Origin: an uncultured Bacteroides sp.
GTDB lineage: Bacteria; Bacteroidota; Bacteroidia; Bacteroidales; Bacteroidaceae
Length of the DNA: 64,000 bases
Direction of reading: 5' to 3'
Assembly: GCF_910578895.1 (NCBI RefSeq)
Contig: NZ_CAJTSC010000005.1
Span: 32,786 to 96,785, forward strand
Below, piece after piece: positions 8,603-18,513 of this stretch (position 1 is the first letter of the stretch; each line of letters opens with the position of its first letter). The notes under the pieces were generated by a model. That model had not been told where the DNA came from. It was given only the letters and a program-made list of their open reading frames with translations, and made no database searches. The translations under genes and the position numbers were made by a program.

Positions 8603-10249
8603 TTACCACCAGCGCGGGTCGCCGGCAACGTTCTTCAAATCATTTATCAGTAAAGTGAAGTCACTCTTGCTTGCGTCCTTGAATGTACTTTTTACATCTC
8701 CGCCGGCGGGTTTCAAGTCGAAAGATACCGGTATTCCATCCGTTCCGACATACCATGCGATGTCGCTTGTGCCGTAGCAGTTGTCCAACATCATGCTGCC
8801 TTTGGCTGCGCGGAATGCTGCGTATGTGCCGAGTTTTCCGTTATTGCTTCCGGGGCCGAATACACAGTCTTTCAAGACAGGGTCTTCTGTGAATTTCTGT
8901 TTGGAGAAGTCGAACATGTAGTTTCCGCCGCTTTTCATATTATATACAAATGTACAGTTGGCGGCAGAGAATGTTCCTTCGGCATTGGCGTTCTTTCCTT
9001 GTACGAAGAGTTTCTCGCAATGTGAGAATGAGGAATTGCTTACTTTGATGTGCTTGATATCGGCTGCATCATTGTCGGCGTTTGCCACTCCATATCCGCC
9101 TATCGAGTCGACCACACAATTGTCTATGATGAAGTTTTCAACGGTAGCTTGGGTTTGGATGCGGAATATGCCGCGCTTGTACTTGATGTCGCAATTCTTG
9201 AGTTCTACCTTGCCGATTGATGCTCCGGATTTGTTGAGATTAAAAAGATATTTACCACCGAAGTTACTGCCGGTTTTAGGAGCATTGGGATGTTCGGTGA
9301 ACGTTATTTTCTCGGCAACAAAACCACCGATGGCACCTTCTGCATTATAGTTGCCGTTCACTTCGATGATGGCATTTCCCTTAAGGCTGAGTCCGGTAAC
9401 AATCTTGATGGTTCCTTGAGTGGCAGGCAATGTGATTGTACCATCCAGTTGGTACTTGCATCCGCCTTCCAATACGATGGTGATGTCCTGGTCGGGATAT
9501 TTGGCAACGCTGTCGGCAAAGAAGCTTTGGGTCATATAGGCGTAGCTTTCTTCTTCTGCCAGGTTACGCAAGTTGGCCACAACCCCTTCGTAAACTTCCG
9601 GTGCGGCGGTGGAGAATACTTTCTTTCCGAGATATTCGCCGTTGTTGTAGGCACGTACGATGTAGTTGCTTTCCGGTTCCAGGTTTCTGAACTCCACAGT
9701 TTGGGAGTTCAGGTCTGTTTCGGTCAACGTATAGTCTTCCAGCAATTCCTCTTCCTTTGTCGTGCTGCCTTCGGGAGTCACCACTTGAAACAGTTTCAGG
9801 TTGGTGTAGGTAGCCGTTTCCCACGACACCAATGCCATGTTGTCGATTGCCCTCACACCTTTCAGCTGGGTGGGGATATCTGTTGTGGTAATGGTGGGCA
9901 CTACGAAATACTTGGACTCCAGTCCGCTGCTTTTGCTGTGCGAGCGGATTTTGATGGTGTAGTCCGTATCGTAGTTCAGGTTTTCGAAACGGTAGAACGT
10001 AGTGTCTGTCTCGACCGACAGGTCAAGCCCGTCTTTTCCGGTCAGGCTCAGGTCGTAGTAATCCGCACCTTCGTAGCGTTCCCAGTTTAGTTCTATCCAT
10101 TGTCCGCCGACAGCCGTTTCGCTGACAATGGGGCGGAACAAGGCATCTGCCTTTGTCACATCGTCACTGTCATCGCAACTTGTCATAAGAGCACCCGCAC
10201 CTAAGGCAAGTGAAAACAATAAAGTCTTGATATTGAATATATGTTTCAT
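8603..10249 (-). CDS. DUF4957/DUF5123-type surface lipoprotein with FnIII-like domain
   Basis: Predicted outer-membrane lipoprotein of 548 residues: signal peptide with lipobox ending at Cys25 (M-T-S-C), fibronectin-III-like segments at about 35-215, then a region rich in short beta repeats (about 225-520) resembling the right-handed helix of pectate-lyase-like proteins, which is typical of DUF4957/DUF5123. No catalytic set of a known lyase family could be recognised, so it may be a glycan-binding protein or an unrecognised enzyme. It starts 19 bases after the second SusD-like gene as third gene of that operon. Family knowledge: such proteins often sit in pectin loci. Domain names are from pattern recall. 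Confidence 0.75.
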   Translation of the reverse strand: MKHIFNIKTLLFSLALGAGALMTSCDDSDDVTKADALFRPIVSETAVGGQWIELNWERYEGADYYDLSLTGKDGLDLSVETDTTFYRFENLNYDTDYTIKIRSHSKSSGLESKYFVVPTITTTDIPTQLKGVRAIDNMALVSWETATYTNLKLFQVVTPEGSTTKEEELLEDYTLTETDLNSQTVEFRNLEPESNYIVRAYNNGEYLGKKVFSTAAPEVYEGVVANLRNLAEEESYAYMTQSFFADSVAKYPDQDITIVLEGGCKYQLDGTITLPATQGTIKIVTGLSLKGNAIIEVNGNYNAEGAIGGFVAEKITFTEHPNAPKTGSNFGGKYLFNLNKSGASIGKVELKNCDIKYKRGIFRIQTQATVENFIIDNCVVDSIGGYGVANADNDAADIKHIKVSNSSFSHCEKLFVQGKNANAEGTFSAANCTFVYNMKSGGNYMFDFSKQKFTEDPVLKDCVFGPGSNNGKLGTYAAFRAAKGSMMLDNCYGTSDIAWYVGTDGIPVSFDLKPAGGDVKSTFKDASKSDFTLLINDLKNVAGDPRWW

Positions 10250-10268
10250 AATTTTCTGTTTTTAGTAG

Positions 10269-12251
10269 TTAGTTAGCACCTCTTACAATTCCATAACCGT
10301 TGTTGTTCAGCACAGTGCTGTTCGCAATCTTCTGCGCGGGTATCGGCAGCAGATAGGGGACCGCGCTCTCGCCTGTGGCGTCGGTATATCCTCTGTAGCA
10401 GTTTACGATGTAGTTGGCAGGTTCATATTCTCCTGTCTTTACTTCCTCGCCCGTGACGGGGTCTTTGACGGTGATGGCTTTTATCAATGTGGAAGTAAAG
10501 TTGTGGGTGGCATATTTGCCTTCATTTCCCGCTTTGTCCAAATCCTCGGCTTTGACGATTTCGCTGTCGGCGGGCACTTCCTCTTCCGGAAGGGCGTACT
10601 TCGTGTTCAGGAACGAAACCATGCCTTTGTTCTTGGTGTAATAGAGCTTTCTTGCATACGTGAGGTAAGGCTGAACGCCCGGTTCGGTGCCGAACTCATC
10701 GACGGAAGAACGTCCCATTTGGGTGAGCATCTCCTTTGTCTCCACGATTTTCTTGCCATATACGTTCCAGCGTACCAGGTCGTATTTGCGCAGGGCTTCA
10801 CCACCGAATTCCCATGCACGTTCGTTGATGACAGCGTTGCGGAAATCGTCCGGGGTTGTCAGGGCATTTACGTAAGCGTCTACCTTTTCCGCCTTGTCTT
10901 CGGCTGCGAAAGCGCGGGCACGTACCTTCTTCAACTGGTCCTTTGCCAGGTCGGTAGGACCGTTCAGTTCGTTTTCGGCTTCCGCCAATGTCAGCAATAC
11001 TTCCGCATAGCGCATCAGGGTCCAGTTGATGCCTGTGCCTTTGGAAGAAGCGGAACCGGGTTCGCTGGTCATCATCATACGGCTCCATTTGCCCACTGCA
11101 ATGCCTGTGATGGCGTCGAGTGCCTGAATGTTGTCTGCCGTATGTTTTACGAACGTGCAAGTGACGTCGCGACGGATGTCTTTGTCGTCGAACGAGCAGT
11201 AATAAGCAGGGCTCAGGTTTACCTGGATGGTTGTCGTTCCTTTGGAACTGCCGGTTACCACCTGGCCTATGCACCATGCCACATCGCCGCCGTTACCTTC
11301 CACGTGGGCTATTTCGTACAGGATTTCATCGTTGGGAGTAGTGACAAACTCGCATTGCTTTTTGAAGATGTCCTTATAGTCTGCATGCAGTTCGCGTCCT
11401 TTCAGCCGGATCAGCTTCTGGCAATAATCCTTTGCCAACTGATAATAGTCTCTCGAAGTGCTTGCTTTCTTTTCCGTGCCGTCTATTGTGTAGGTCACGG
11501 TCAGGTCCTCGCTTGTAACGTCCAGATAGTCGTCGGCACGTTTCATCGTACCGTCGGCTGTCATTCCGTATCCGGCGCGGTACATTGCCAGACGGGCAAT
11601 CAGCCCCAGGGCGAAGTCGCGGTTCATGCGCTCTACGCCGGCGGGCGCCACATCGGAGAACGGCATGTCTTCTTCGTGGTCGACCAATGCCTGGATTTCT
11701 TTGGTGAAGATGATGTTCTTGTCGGTCTTGGGCAAGTCAAGTTCCATGCCCGCCTTGGCTGCCTGGGCAAAGTAAGGCACATCGCCCCAGTTGCAGCAGA
11801 GCATCCAGTAGCGGTATGCACGCAAACAGTGGGCTTCGCCCAGCAAGGCTCTCATGCCCGGTTCCGTTTTTCCCGCCAGGCCTTCGATTACCTGGTTGCA
11901 ACGGTCTACGGCGAGGTAATTGCTGTCCCACGCTTTCTGTATGTCACTCCAGTTTTCCAGCAGTCCGCCTTGCAGCGACCAGATGTCGCGGCGTGAGCCG
12001 TCCGGTTTGTCGCCCGGTGCAATACATTCCACGTCCGTGTTCTGCGCCCATACGTTTGCCATACGGGAAGAGAAGGGGTCTTCATTGAATTCTTTGTAGG
12101 CACCTAACAACATTTTCAGTGCGTCGTTCTCGTTGGAGAAAACATAGTTCGGGTCGAACTGTGAAGGAGATTCTACATTCAGGAAATCGTCGCATGAAGT
12201 CAAGGCTACGGCTCCCATGAATGTTGCTATGATATATTTATTTATTTTCAT
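10269..12251 (-). CDS. SusD/RagB-like outer-membrane glycan-binding lipoprotein (second pair)
   Basis: A 660-residue SusD-family lipoprotein, longer than the first one in the window. The type II signal ends at Cys20 (L-T-S-C) and is followed by DDFLNVESP, a classic SusD mature start. The C-terminal region carries the family pattern WEFGGEALRKYDLVRW near residue 490 and ends in a short segment with LLPIPAQ. It lies 20 bases after its SusC partner and 19 bases before the DUF5123-type gene, so the three form one transcription unit. Function: surface capture of oligosaccharides; pectin-derived substrates are inferred from the divergent pectate lyase. Confidence 0.93.
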   Translation of the reverse strand: MKINKYIIATFMGAVALTSCDDFLNVESPSQFDPNYVFSNENDALKMLLGAYKEFNEDPFSSRMANVWAQNTDVECIAPGDKPDGSRRDIWSLQGGLLENWSDIQKAWDSNYLAVDRCNQVIEGLAGKTEPGMRALLGEAHCLRAYRYWMLCCNWGDVPYFAQAAKAGMELDLPKTDKNIIFTKEIQALVDHEEDMPFSDVAPAGVERMNRDFALGLIARLAMYRAGYGMTADGTMKRADDYLDVTSEDLTVTYTIDGTEKKASTSRDYYQLAKDYCQKLIRLKGRELHADYKDIFKKQCEFVTTPNDEILYEIAHVEGNGGDVAWCIGQVVTGSSKGTTTIQVNLSPAYYCSFDDKDIRRDVTCTFVKHTADNIQALDAITGIAVGKWSRMMMTSEPGSASSKGTGINWTLMRYAEVLLTLAEAENELNGPTDLAKDQLKKVRARAFAAEDKAEKVDAYVNALTTPDDFRNAVINERAWEFGGEALRKYDLVRWNVYGKKIVETKEMLTQMGRSSVDEFGTEPGVQPYLTYARKLYYTKNKGMVSFLNTKYALPEEEVPADSEIVKAEDLDKAGNEGKYATHNFTSTLIKAITVKDPVTGEEVKTGEYEPANYIVNCYRGYTDATGESAVPYLLPIPAQKIANSTVLNNNGYGIVRGAN

Positions 12252-12271
12252 ATTCGTACTATTTGTTAAGA

Positions 12272-15200
12272 TTAGAAAGTCAAGTTTACACCTAATGTCC
12301 AGGAGAAGCTCTTCGGATATGCGGAATAGTCAACGCCCGGAGTCAGGCCGGATGCTTTGCTGCCGCGGATGGAAGAACTTACTTCAGGGTCATATCCCGA
12401 ATAGTCTGTCAATACAAACACGTTGTTCAATGTGCAATAAACGCGGAACTGTTCGCACAGGAATTTCTTGGTGTATTTCTTCGGGATGGTATAGCCCAGC
12501 GTTACATTCTGCAAGCGCAGGAAAGAACCGCTCTCGATTGCCCAGGAGTGGGGGACAGCCACCGCATTGCCGAAGGACCACGGAGTCCAGTAGGCTTTGG
12601 CATTGGCGCCTTCGTTCATCGAAGCCAAGGTTGCCAGGTCGGTCACCAGGTTGCCGGCATTGTCGATATAGCTGTAGCGGTTGCTGCTGTTCATGATGTT
12701 CAGCAGGTTCGGGTTGTTGGTTCTGTATTGCTGGGTAGAGGCAATCTTCTCGGCGTTATAGATGTCGTTGCCCAATACGAAGTTGAACATGAGCGAGGCG
12801 TCGAAGCCGTAGAATGTACCGTTCAGCCCGAAACCGCCGGTCACCTTGGGAGTGGCTTTGCCGATTACGGTGCGGTCGTAGTCATCGACTACTCCGTCGG
12901 GCACACCGTCGGGACCGGAAATGTCCTTGAACTTGATGGTACCCGGGCGTATGCCGGCTTTGCCGCCGAGCAACCCTGTTGTGGGCACGCCGTCTTTCAA
13001 TGTGTATTTCTTGGACGACTCGTCGTAGCCGGAGAAATCGTTGGTGGTATAGTATCCGTCGGTAATCCAGCCGACCATCAGCCCGATGGGTTGGCCCACT
13101 TCTACGCGGAAGTCATTGTAACCTTTGAGGTCGGTACCCGCCCAGTTGGAAGCAAACTCCATTTGCGTCAGTCCGTTCGCCAGTTTCTCTACGTTCGACT
13201 TGTTGAAGCCGATATTGAAGTTTGCAGACAAGCTGTAGTTCTTCTTTTCGAGTATGAATGCGTTCAAGCTCAATTCGATACCTTTGTTGGAGGTTTCCGC
13301 CGTGTTCTCCATGGTCTTCTCATAGCCGGGGGCCACGATGTTGCGTTCGATAAGCAGGTCTACGGCAGAGTTCCAATAGGCTTCGACCGTACCGGAAATC
13401 TTTTCGTTGAACAAGCCGAAGTCCAGACCGATGTTGCGTGTGACGGTAGTTTCCCATTTCAGGTTGGGGTTGGCAAGGAGCTTGCTGGCGGTGGCGTAGT
13501 AGTTGTTTATCTTGTCGCCGATGCCATAGGCTTTGCCGGTGTTGATTGCGTAGGTCGGCATATAAAGCATGTCGGCAATGCGGTTGTTACCTACCGTACC
13601 GTAGCTGAGGCGGAGTTTCAGGTTGGACAACCAGCCTTTTGTGTCTTCCATGAAAGGCTCTTCGTTGACGCGCCATGCCACGGCACCTGCCGGGAAGTAA
13701 CCCCATTGGTTGCCCGGGGCGAATTTGGAAGAACCGTCGGCACGCATGGTGAATGTCACCAGGTAGCGGTCTTTGAAGTTATAGTTCAAGCGTCCGAAGA
13801 AAGAAGACAGGTTCTGGTTGGGGCTTACCTTGCTGGTAGTCTTGATGGTTCCGTCGGCAAGGCCGAAGTTGGCGAAAACCTTTTCGGCAGACAGGTCTTT
13901 GCTGAAGTGGTCGGCTTTCATGTAGTTTTCGTCATTCATCGTGCTGTTGATTTCCTGTCCCACCATCACGTTGAACTTGTGGTCTCTGTTGAGCGCGAAA
14001 TCATAGGTCAGCGTGGCAGCCTCGCGCAGTTTGCGGGAGTTCGCCTTTGTCCAGTCCGCCAACGGAAGACCGCCCACGTAGGAAGCGTCCGAAGTGGTGT
14101 GTCCCCACCAGTTTTGTGTCTCGTTGAAGCCCCATTCATAGCCGGCCTCTACGCGGAATCTCAATCCCTTGATGATGTCCCAATTCAGGCCGCCGTTGAA
14201 TTTGTAGCTTTTTTGCAGTCTCTTTTTCCAATATTGCTGCTGCTGTTCGGTCAGTGTCATGTTGTCGCGGATATACTGTTCGTATTCTTCGTCCGTCAGC
14301 TGGCTGGGGTCTATTTGCGTAAATCCTTCCAGACCTTTTATCGGGCGCGATGTGACAGCTTGCGAAGTACGTACCTTGTAGTTTCCGCCGGCAGTACCGG
14401 AACCGTTTGTCGTGGCATCCGCCAGGCGTGCGTTGAAGTCGAATTTCAATGCTTTGGAGATTTCGTGGCTCAACTTGAAGTTACCCGTCAGGCGGCTGTA
14501 GTCATTGTTTACCATCAAGCCGCCGTCTTTCTGGTAAGTGACGCTCAGGCTGTATTTGGTCTTTTCGTTGCCGCCCTGTATGCTGACGTTGTGTGACTGT
14601 GATATCACATTGGCGCCAAACATATCGTCCTGCCAGTCGATGGCTTCTATGCTGTTGTATAGATACAGGTCGTCGAATACTCCGAATTTCTTCTCGAAAG
14701 CTTTCAAGTCGCTGCTTCCGCCCAATGCTGCCAGTTCATAGTTGGCGAGCGCATACTCGTAGTTGTTCAGCACTTCCTTGCGCTTTGACAGTTTCTTGGA
14801 CTGCATGTAGCCGTTGTAGGAAATTTGCGTCTTGCCGCCTTTGGCGCTTTTGGTGGTGATGATGACAACACCGTTGGCTCCTTGCGAACCGTAGATTGCC
14901 GTTGAAGACGCGTCTTTCAGCACATCGATTGTCTGGATGTCGGCAGGAGCCACGTCATTGATGTTGGATACCGGGAAACCGTCTACGATGTAGAGCGGAG
15001 AGTTGTCACCGGTCACAGAGCCGCCTCCGCGTACACGGATAAGCATTTCCGCATCGGGCGAACCGTCGGTGGTTGTAATCTGCACACCTGCCAGACGGCC
15101 GGTCAGGGCTTCCGCCGCACTTGCCACCGGAACTTTTGCCAGCGTTTCGCCGCCTACGGAAGAAACGGAACCGGTCAGGTCTTTCTTCTTCGTAGTACCA

Positions 15201-15550
15201 TATCCGATTACCACCACTTCTTCCAATGCCTGTGCATCGTCTTCCAATACAATCTCAAGCAGTTTCTTTCCTTTCACGGCAATCTCCTGCGTTGTCATTC
15301 CCACATACGAAACGACCAACGTGGCATTGGATGGAACACTGAGGGAGAAATTACCGTCGATATCGGTAATGGTACCGTTGCCGCTATTCCCTTTTTGTAC
15401 TACGGAAGCGCCGATTACGGTCTCTCCCGTCTTGTCTTTCACGATACCTTTTACGGTTACGTTTTGCGCTGATATACCGAGCGATATCATGGCTACCAAC
15501 AGACATAGTAGCGCTGTGCGCATGTTTTTCATTTTAGACATTCTTTGCAT
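12272..15550 (-). CDS. SusC/RagA-like TonB-dependent transporter (second pair)
   Basis: Outer-membrane importer of 1092 residues. It shows a signal peptide, a carboxypeptidase-regulatory-like domain (about 30-110, with ITDIDGNF), the LEEVVVIGYGT segment, a plug, and a barrel ending in a C-terminal Phe (GVNLTF). Several in-frame Met codons occur at 15550, 15541, 15532 and 15523; the hydrophobic signal begins after the last, so a start at 15532 or 15523 is possible. A -7 box at 15616-15623 is compatible with all of them. It shares its upstream region with the divergent pectate lyase gene, suggesting joint control. Confidence 0.94.
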   Translation of the reverse strand: MQRMSKMKNMRTALLCLLVAMISLGISAQNVTVKGIVKDKTGETVIGASVVQKGNSGNGTITDIDGNFSLSVPSNATLVVSYVGMTTQEIAVKGKKLLEIVLEDDAQALEEVVVIGYGTTKKKDLTGSVSSVGGETLAKVPVASAAEALTGRLAGVQITTTDGSPDAEMLIRVRGGGSVTGDNSPLYIVDGFPVSNINDVAPADIQTIDVLKDASSTAIYGSQGANGVVIITTKSAKGGKTQISYNGYMQSKKLSKRKEVLNNYEYALANYELAALGGSSDLKAFEKKFGVFDDLYLYNSIEAIDWQDDMFGANVISQSHNVSIQGGNEKTKYSLSVTYQKDGGLMVNNDYSRLTGNFKLSHEISKALKFDFNARLADATTNGSGTAGGNYKVRTSQAVTSRPIKGLEGFTQIDPSQLTDEEYEQYIRDNMTLTEQQQQYWKKRLQKSYKFNGGLNWDIIKGLRFRVEAGYEWGFNETQNWWGHTTSDASYVGGLPLADWTKANSRKLREAATLTYDFALNRDHKFNVMVGQEINSTMNDENYMKADHFSKDLSAEKVFANFGLADGTIKTTSKVSPNQNLSSFFGRLNYNFKDRYLVTFTMRADGSSKFAPGNQWGYFPAGAVAWRVNEEPFMEDTKGWLSNLKLRLSYGTVGNNRIADMLYMPTYAINTGKAYGIGDKINNYYATASKLLANPNLKWETTVTRNIGLDFGLFNEKISGTVEAYWNSAVDLLIERNIVAPGYEKTMENTAETSNKGIELSLNAFILEKKNYSLSANFNIGFNKSNVEKLANGLTQMEFASNWAGTDLKGYNDFRVEVGQPIGLMVGWITDGYYTTNDFSGYDESSKKYTLKDGVPTTGLLGGKAGIRPGTIKFKDISGPDGVPDGVVDDYDRTVIGKATPKVTGGFGLNGTFYGFDASLMFNFVLGNDIYNAEKIASTQQYRTNNPNLLNIMNSSNRYSYIDNAGNLVTDLATLASMNEGANAKAYWTPWSFGNAVAVPHSWAIESGSFLRLQNVTLGYTIPKKYTKKFLCEQFRVYCTLNNVFVLTDYSGYDPEVSSSIRGSKASGLTPGVDYSAYPKSFSWTLGVNLTF

Positions 15551-15615
15551 ATTAATTATTAAAAAAGTGATTTTCTTCTGTAGCGTGTGTTGGCGACACT
15601 GTTAATTCATTGGTG

Positions 15616-15623
15616 CAAATGTA
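15616..15623 (-). promoter_or_regulatory. Putative -7 box of second susCD operon
   Basis: Minus-strand TACATTTG matches TAnnTTTG, 66 or more bases upstream of the susC start. No matching TTTG at -33, which would fit activator dependence. Confidence 0.55.
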
Positions 15624-15882
15624 GATTAATGTGAAAAATGATTTGTGGAATATTTGTTATTAGGTTGGTATTTTTTGTTTTCTGTAAGATTTTCTTGCTT
15701 GAAATCCCCTGCAAATATGTTGTAGGGCAGAAAACGGCGGGAAATGCACTATATGCCCGCGTTTTGCTGGCGGCTGTCCGCCGCTTGTTGGCGTTGTACG
15801 TATGAGGCAGGTTACGCGATGGGTTGATATAAAAGTAGAAGCCGAAAGTCAAAAACTACACATCAGGATTTGTAAGACTCTC

Positions 15883-15890
15883 TATATTTG
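15883..15890 (+). promoter_or_regulatory. Putative -7 box of the pectate lyase gene
   Basis: Plus-strand TATATTTG matches the Bacteroides consensus. Transcription would start near 15897, which places the in-frame ATG at 15888 upstream of the message and supports the start at 15924. Confidence 0.6.
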
Positions 15891-15923
15891 CCGCCGTATA
15901 ATTATAATTTAATACTATGTAAT

Positions 15924-18317
15924 ATGATGGACAAGAACAAGTGGGTATCATTACTGTGTATCCTTTTTGTGTGGGGATGCGGTTCCGATGCGGAAGGGAA
16001 AGGTGAGACGGATGCGGAGGCAGCCGGAAAGATAGAAAACCTGGCAGGACCTGCCGCCGCCATTTCCGCCGACGGCAAAGAGGCGGTCACCGTTACTTTT
16101 ACCGCCAACAAGGCGTGGAGTGCCAAACCCGAAAAAGCCTGGTGCAGGATAACGCCCTCTTCCGGCACGGAAGGCGGAGACATAACCATTAGCGTTGCCG
16201 CCGAAGCAAACGGCGGTTACGACGAGCGAAACTCCAACATTACCATTGCCTGCGGCGATGCGGTGGCGAAGGTGACCGTTGCGCAGAAGCAGAAGGACGC
16301 GATATTGCTGACATCGGACAAGGTGGAAGCGAAGTGCGGGGGAGAAGTGTTTGCGGTGGAAGTGAAAGCCAATGTGGACTTCACCACCGAAATCGGCGAG
16401 AAGGACAAGGAGTGGCTGAAGCTTCTCCCCCGAACGCGTGCCCTTTCCGCTTCGGTCTTGGAATTTGCGGTGTCGGAGAACGAGTCTGACGCAAGGCGCG
16501 AAGGCACAATCCTGTTCAAGAGCGGCAACCTGTCCGAAAAGGTAACCGTCTATCAGGCGGGCGTCACCCCTTCGATTGTGGTCAGCAAGACCGACTACAA
16601 GATACCTGCCGAAGGGGAGGATATCACGGTCGAACTGCAAAGCAATGTGCGTTATGCCATTCAGATGCCGGATGCGGACTGGATAAAGGAGAAGCCGGGA
16701 ACAAGGGGCATGTCCTCTTATACGCATCATTTTACGGTTTCCCCCAACGACGGGGATGCTTCCCGTAGGGCGGAAATCGTCATTACGGACAATAAAGGGA
16801 TTACGGAGAAGGTGCGGATAGTGCAATACAGCCTTCACCCGGCGATGGAGCCGGTGGAGTTTGCCGCCTTCCCCGGTGCCGAGGGACATGGAAAGAACAC
16901 CGTAGGCGGCCGTGGCGGCAAAGTATACCATGTGACGAGCCTGGAAGACGACGGCACCGAAGGCACGCTGCGCTGGGCGTTGGGGCAGAACGGTCCCAAG
17001 ACCATCGTGTTCGATGTGGCGGGCACCATCCATCTGAAGTCCGACCTTAAGACGCAGAAGGACTACCTGACCATTGCCGGGCAGACCTCGCCCGGAGGCA
17101 TCTGCATTGCAGACTATCAGTTCTGGATAAACTCCAACGATGTCATCGTGCGCTTTCTCCGCTTCCGTCCGGGAGACGCCGGCGGGGCGGAACCCGACGG
17201 GCTGGGCGGCATGGACAAGAAGAACATCATTATAGACCACTGCTCCGTAAGCTGGAGCGTGGACGAATGCCTGTCGGTATATGGCATGGAGAACTCTACC
17301 GTGCAGTGGTGCCTTGCCGGACTGGCGTTGCACAACTCCACCCACGGGAAAGGCTCGCACGGATATGGCGGAAACTGGGGCGGCAACAAGGCATCCTACC
17401 ACCACAACATGATAGCCCATTGCAAGAGCCGTGTGCCCCGCCTTGGCCCGCGCCACACCACGCAGGAGAACGAGTATGTCGATATCCGCAACAACGTCTT
17501 CTACAACTGGTCCGGCGAGGGGTGCTACGGCGGCGAGAACCAACACGTGAACATCGTGAACAACTTCTACAAGCCCGGTCCCGCCACCAACTCTTCCGGC
17601 ACCAGCAACCGCACCCGCTACCGCATTGCCAAAATCGGGGTGCGCACCACTTCCTATTGCCAGGATAAAGACGGAAGCTGGAACGCCTGGAAGCCTTCCC
17701 TGCACAAATGGGGAACCTTCCACATCGAAGGCAACAAGGTGGACGGCAACGCCGAAGTCACCGCCGACAACTGGACAAAAGGGGTCTACGAGCAGCAGGA
17801 CAACAACGACAAGGTGGATTACCTCTGGACGGACGACGTGAAGACCGCCATCAAGGCTGCGGCTCCTGTGCTGGACGCCAACGGCGTCACGACGCACTCT
17901 GCCGACGGAGCCTATGCCCAAGTGCTCCGCTATGCAGGCGCCTGCAACTACCGCGATGCCATAGACAACCTGATAGTGAAGGATGTGCAGGACGGCTCGG
18001 CAAGCTGTTCCGCCGCCTCCAACAGTGCCGGACTCGGCTATATCAACACCCCTAAGGATGTACTCTCCGCGCTGCCGGAACTGAACGGCAATCCCTATCC
18101 CGGTCTGAAAGCCGACACCTCCATCGACCCGACGGACACGGACGGCGACGGCATGCCCGATGATTTTGAAAGGGAGTTCGGCTTGAATCCCGATGATGCT
18201 GCCGACGGCAATGCCAGGACGCTCGACCCGGATATGAACTATACGAACCTGGAGATGTACCTGCATTACCTTGTCAGGGACATTGTGAGCAGGCAGACCG
18301 AGGGCGGGGCAAAGTAA
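15924..18317 (+). CDS. Pectate lyase (PL1-like) surface lipoprotein with BACON domains
   Basis: Cleaves polygalacturonate by beta-elimination. The start at 15924 (or the adjacent ATG at 15927) gives a lipoprotein signal with Cys19. Three tandem BACON-like modules occupy about residues 25-120, 120-215 and 215-305, probably holding the enzyme away from the surface. The catalytic beta-helix begins near 313 with FPGAEGHG and GGRGGKVYHVT, and includes VIVRFLRFRPGD and DHCSVSWSVDE near 437, both PL1 hallmarks. A Ca-binding-like DTDGDGMPDDFE repeat lies near 737. Divergent from the second susCD operon. Specificity (pectate versus pectin) is not decidable by eye. Confidence 0.9.
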   Translation: MMDKNKWVSLLCILFVWGCGSDAEGKGETDAEAAGKIENLAGPAAAISADGKEAVTVTFTANKAWSAKPEKAWCRITPSSGTEGGDITISVAAEANGGYDERNSNITIACGDAVAKVTVAQKQKDAILLTSDKVEAKCGGEVFAVEVKANVDFTTEIGEKDKEWLKLLPRTRALSASVLEFAVSENESDARREGTILFKSGNLSEKVTVYQAGVTPSIVVSKTDYKIPAEGEDITVELQSNVRYAIQMPDADWIKEKPGTRGMSSYTHHFTVSPNDGDASRRAEIVITDNKGITEKVRIVQYSLHPAMEPVEFAAFPGAEGHGKNTVGGRGGKVYHVTSLEDDGTEGTLRWALGQNGPKTIVFDVAGTIHLKSDLKTQKDYLTIAGQTSPGGICIADYQFWINSNDVIVRFLRFRPGDAGGAEPDGLGGMDKKNIIIDHCSVSWSVDECLSVYGMENSTVQWCLAGLALHNSTHGKGSHGYGGNWGGNKASYHHNMIAHCKSRVPRLGPRHTTQENEYVDIRNNVFYNWSGEGCYGGENQHVNIVNNFYKPGPATNSSGTSNRTRYRIAKIGVRTTSYCQDKDGSWNAWKPSLHKWGTFHIEGNKVDGNAEVTADNWTKGVYEQQDNNDKVDYLWTDDVKTAIKAAAPVLDANGVTTHSADGAYAQVLRYAGACNYRDAIDNLIVKDVQDGSASCSAASNSAGLGYINTPKDVLSALPELNGNPYPGLKADTSIDPTDTDGDGMPDDFEREFGLNPDDAADGNARTLDPDMNYTNLEMYLHYLVRDIVSRQTEGGAK

Positions 18318-18342
18318 GAAGCCCTGCTCCGAAGTCGTAAAG

Positions 18343-18372
18343 AGCCGTGGGTAATAGCACACGGCTTTTTTC
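18343..18372 (+). terminator. Terminator of the pectate lyase gene
   Basis: Stem AGCCGTG (18343-18349) pairs with CACGGCT (18360-18366), followed by a T run, 26 bases after the stop codon. Confidence 0.8.
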
Positions 18373-18423
18373 ATTTAAGCCTTACGCCTGTTTCTCTATA
18401 ATGAACGACATGCACGGCATAAT

Positions 18424-18481
18424 AAACGACACGGACGATGCAGATAAATCAAGAAAGAAATCCGCACCGTCCGTGTCGTTT
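18424..18481. repeat. 14-bp inverted repeat downstream of gph
   Basis: Perfect 14-bp arms at 18424-18437 and 18468-18481 flank a 30-base AT-rich loop, between the convergent 3' ends of the lyase gene and gph. It could act as a terminator or mRNA stabiliser for gph, but lacks a T run. Confidence 0.6.
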
Positions 18482-18513
18482 GTGTCTCAGAGCCTGTGTC
18501 CGAAGGATTGCGT

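Larger units (their letters stand above)
15551..15923. other. Divergent promoter region between susC and pectate lyase
   Basis: Contains the minus-strand -7 box at 15616-15623 and a plus-strand box at 15883-15890. The 250 bases between them, AT-rich at the susC side and GC-rich around 15725-15810, are the natural place for a shared activator site, but no clear direct or inverted repeat was found by eye. Confidence 0.5.

Noticed and set aside
12548..14596. 682-codon open frame antisense to the second susC
   Set aside because: Same antisense-shadow character; the sense SusC reading is unambiguous. Similar shadows at 10503-11996, 1559-2710 and 20098-21786 were rejected for the same reason.
15951..18374. 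807-codon open frame antisense to the pectate lyase gene
   Set aside because: No recognisable domain; Val/Gly/His-rich composition typical of the complement of a GC-rich gene. The sense strand encodes a clear PL1 protein with promoter and terminator.
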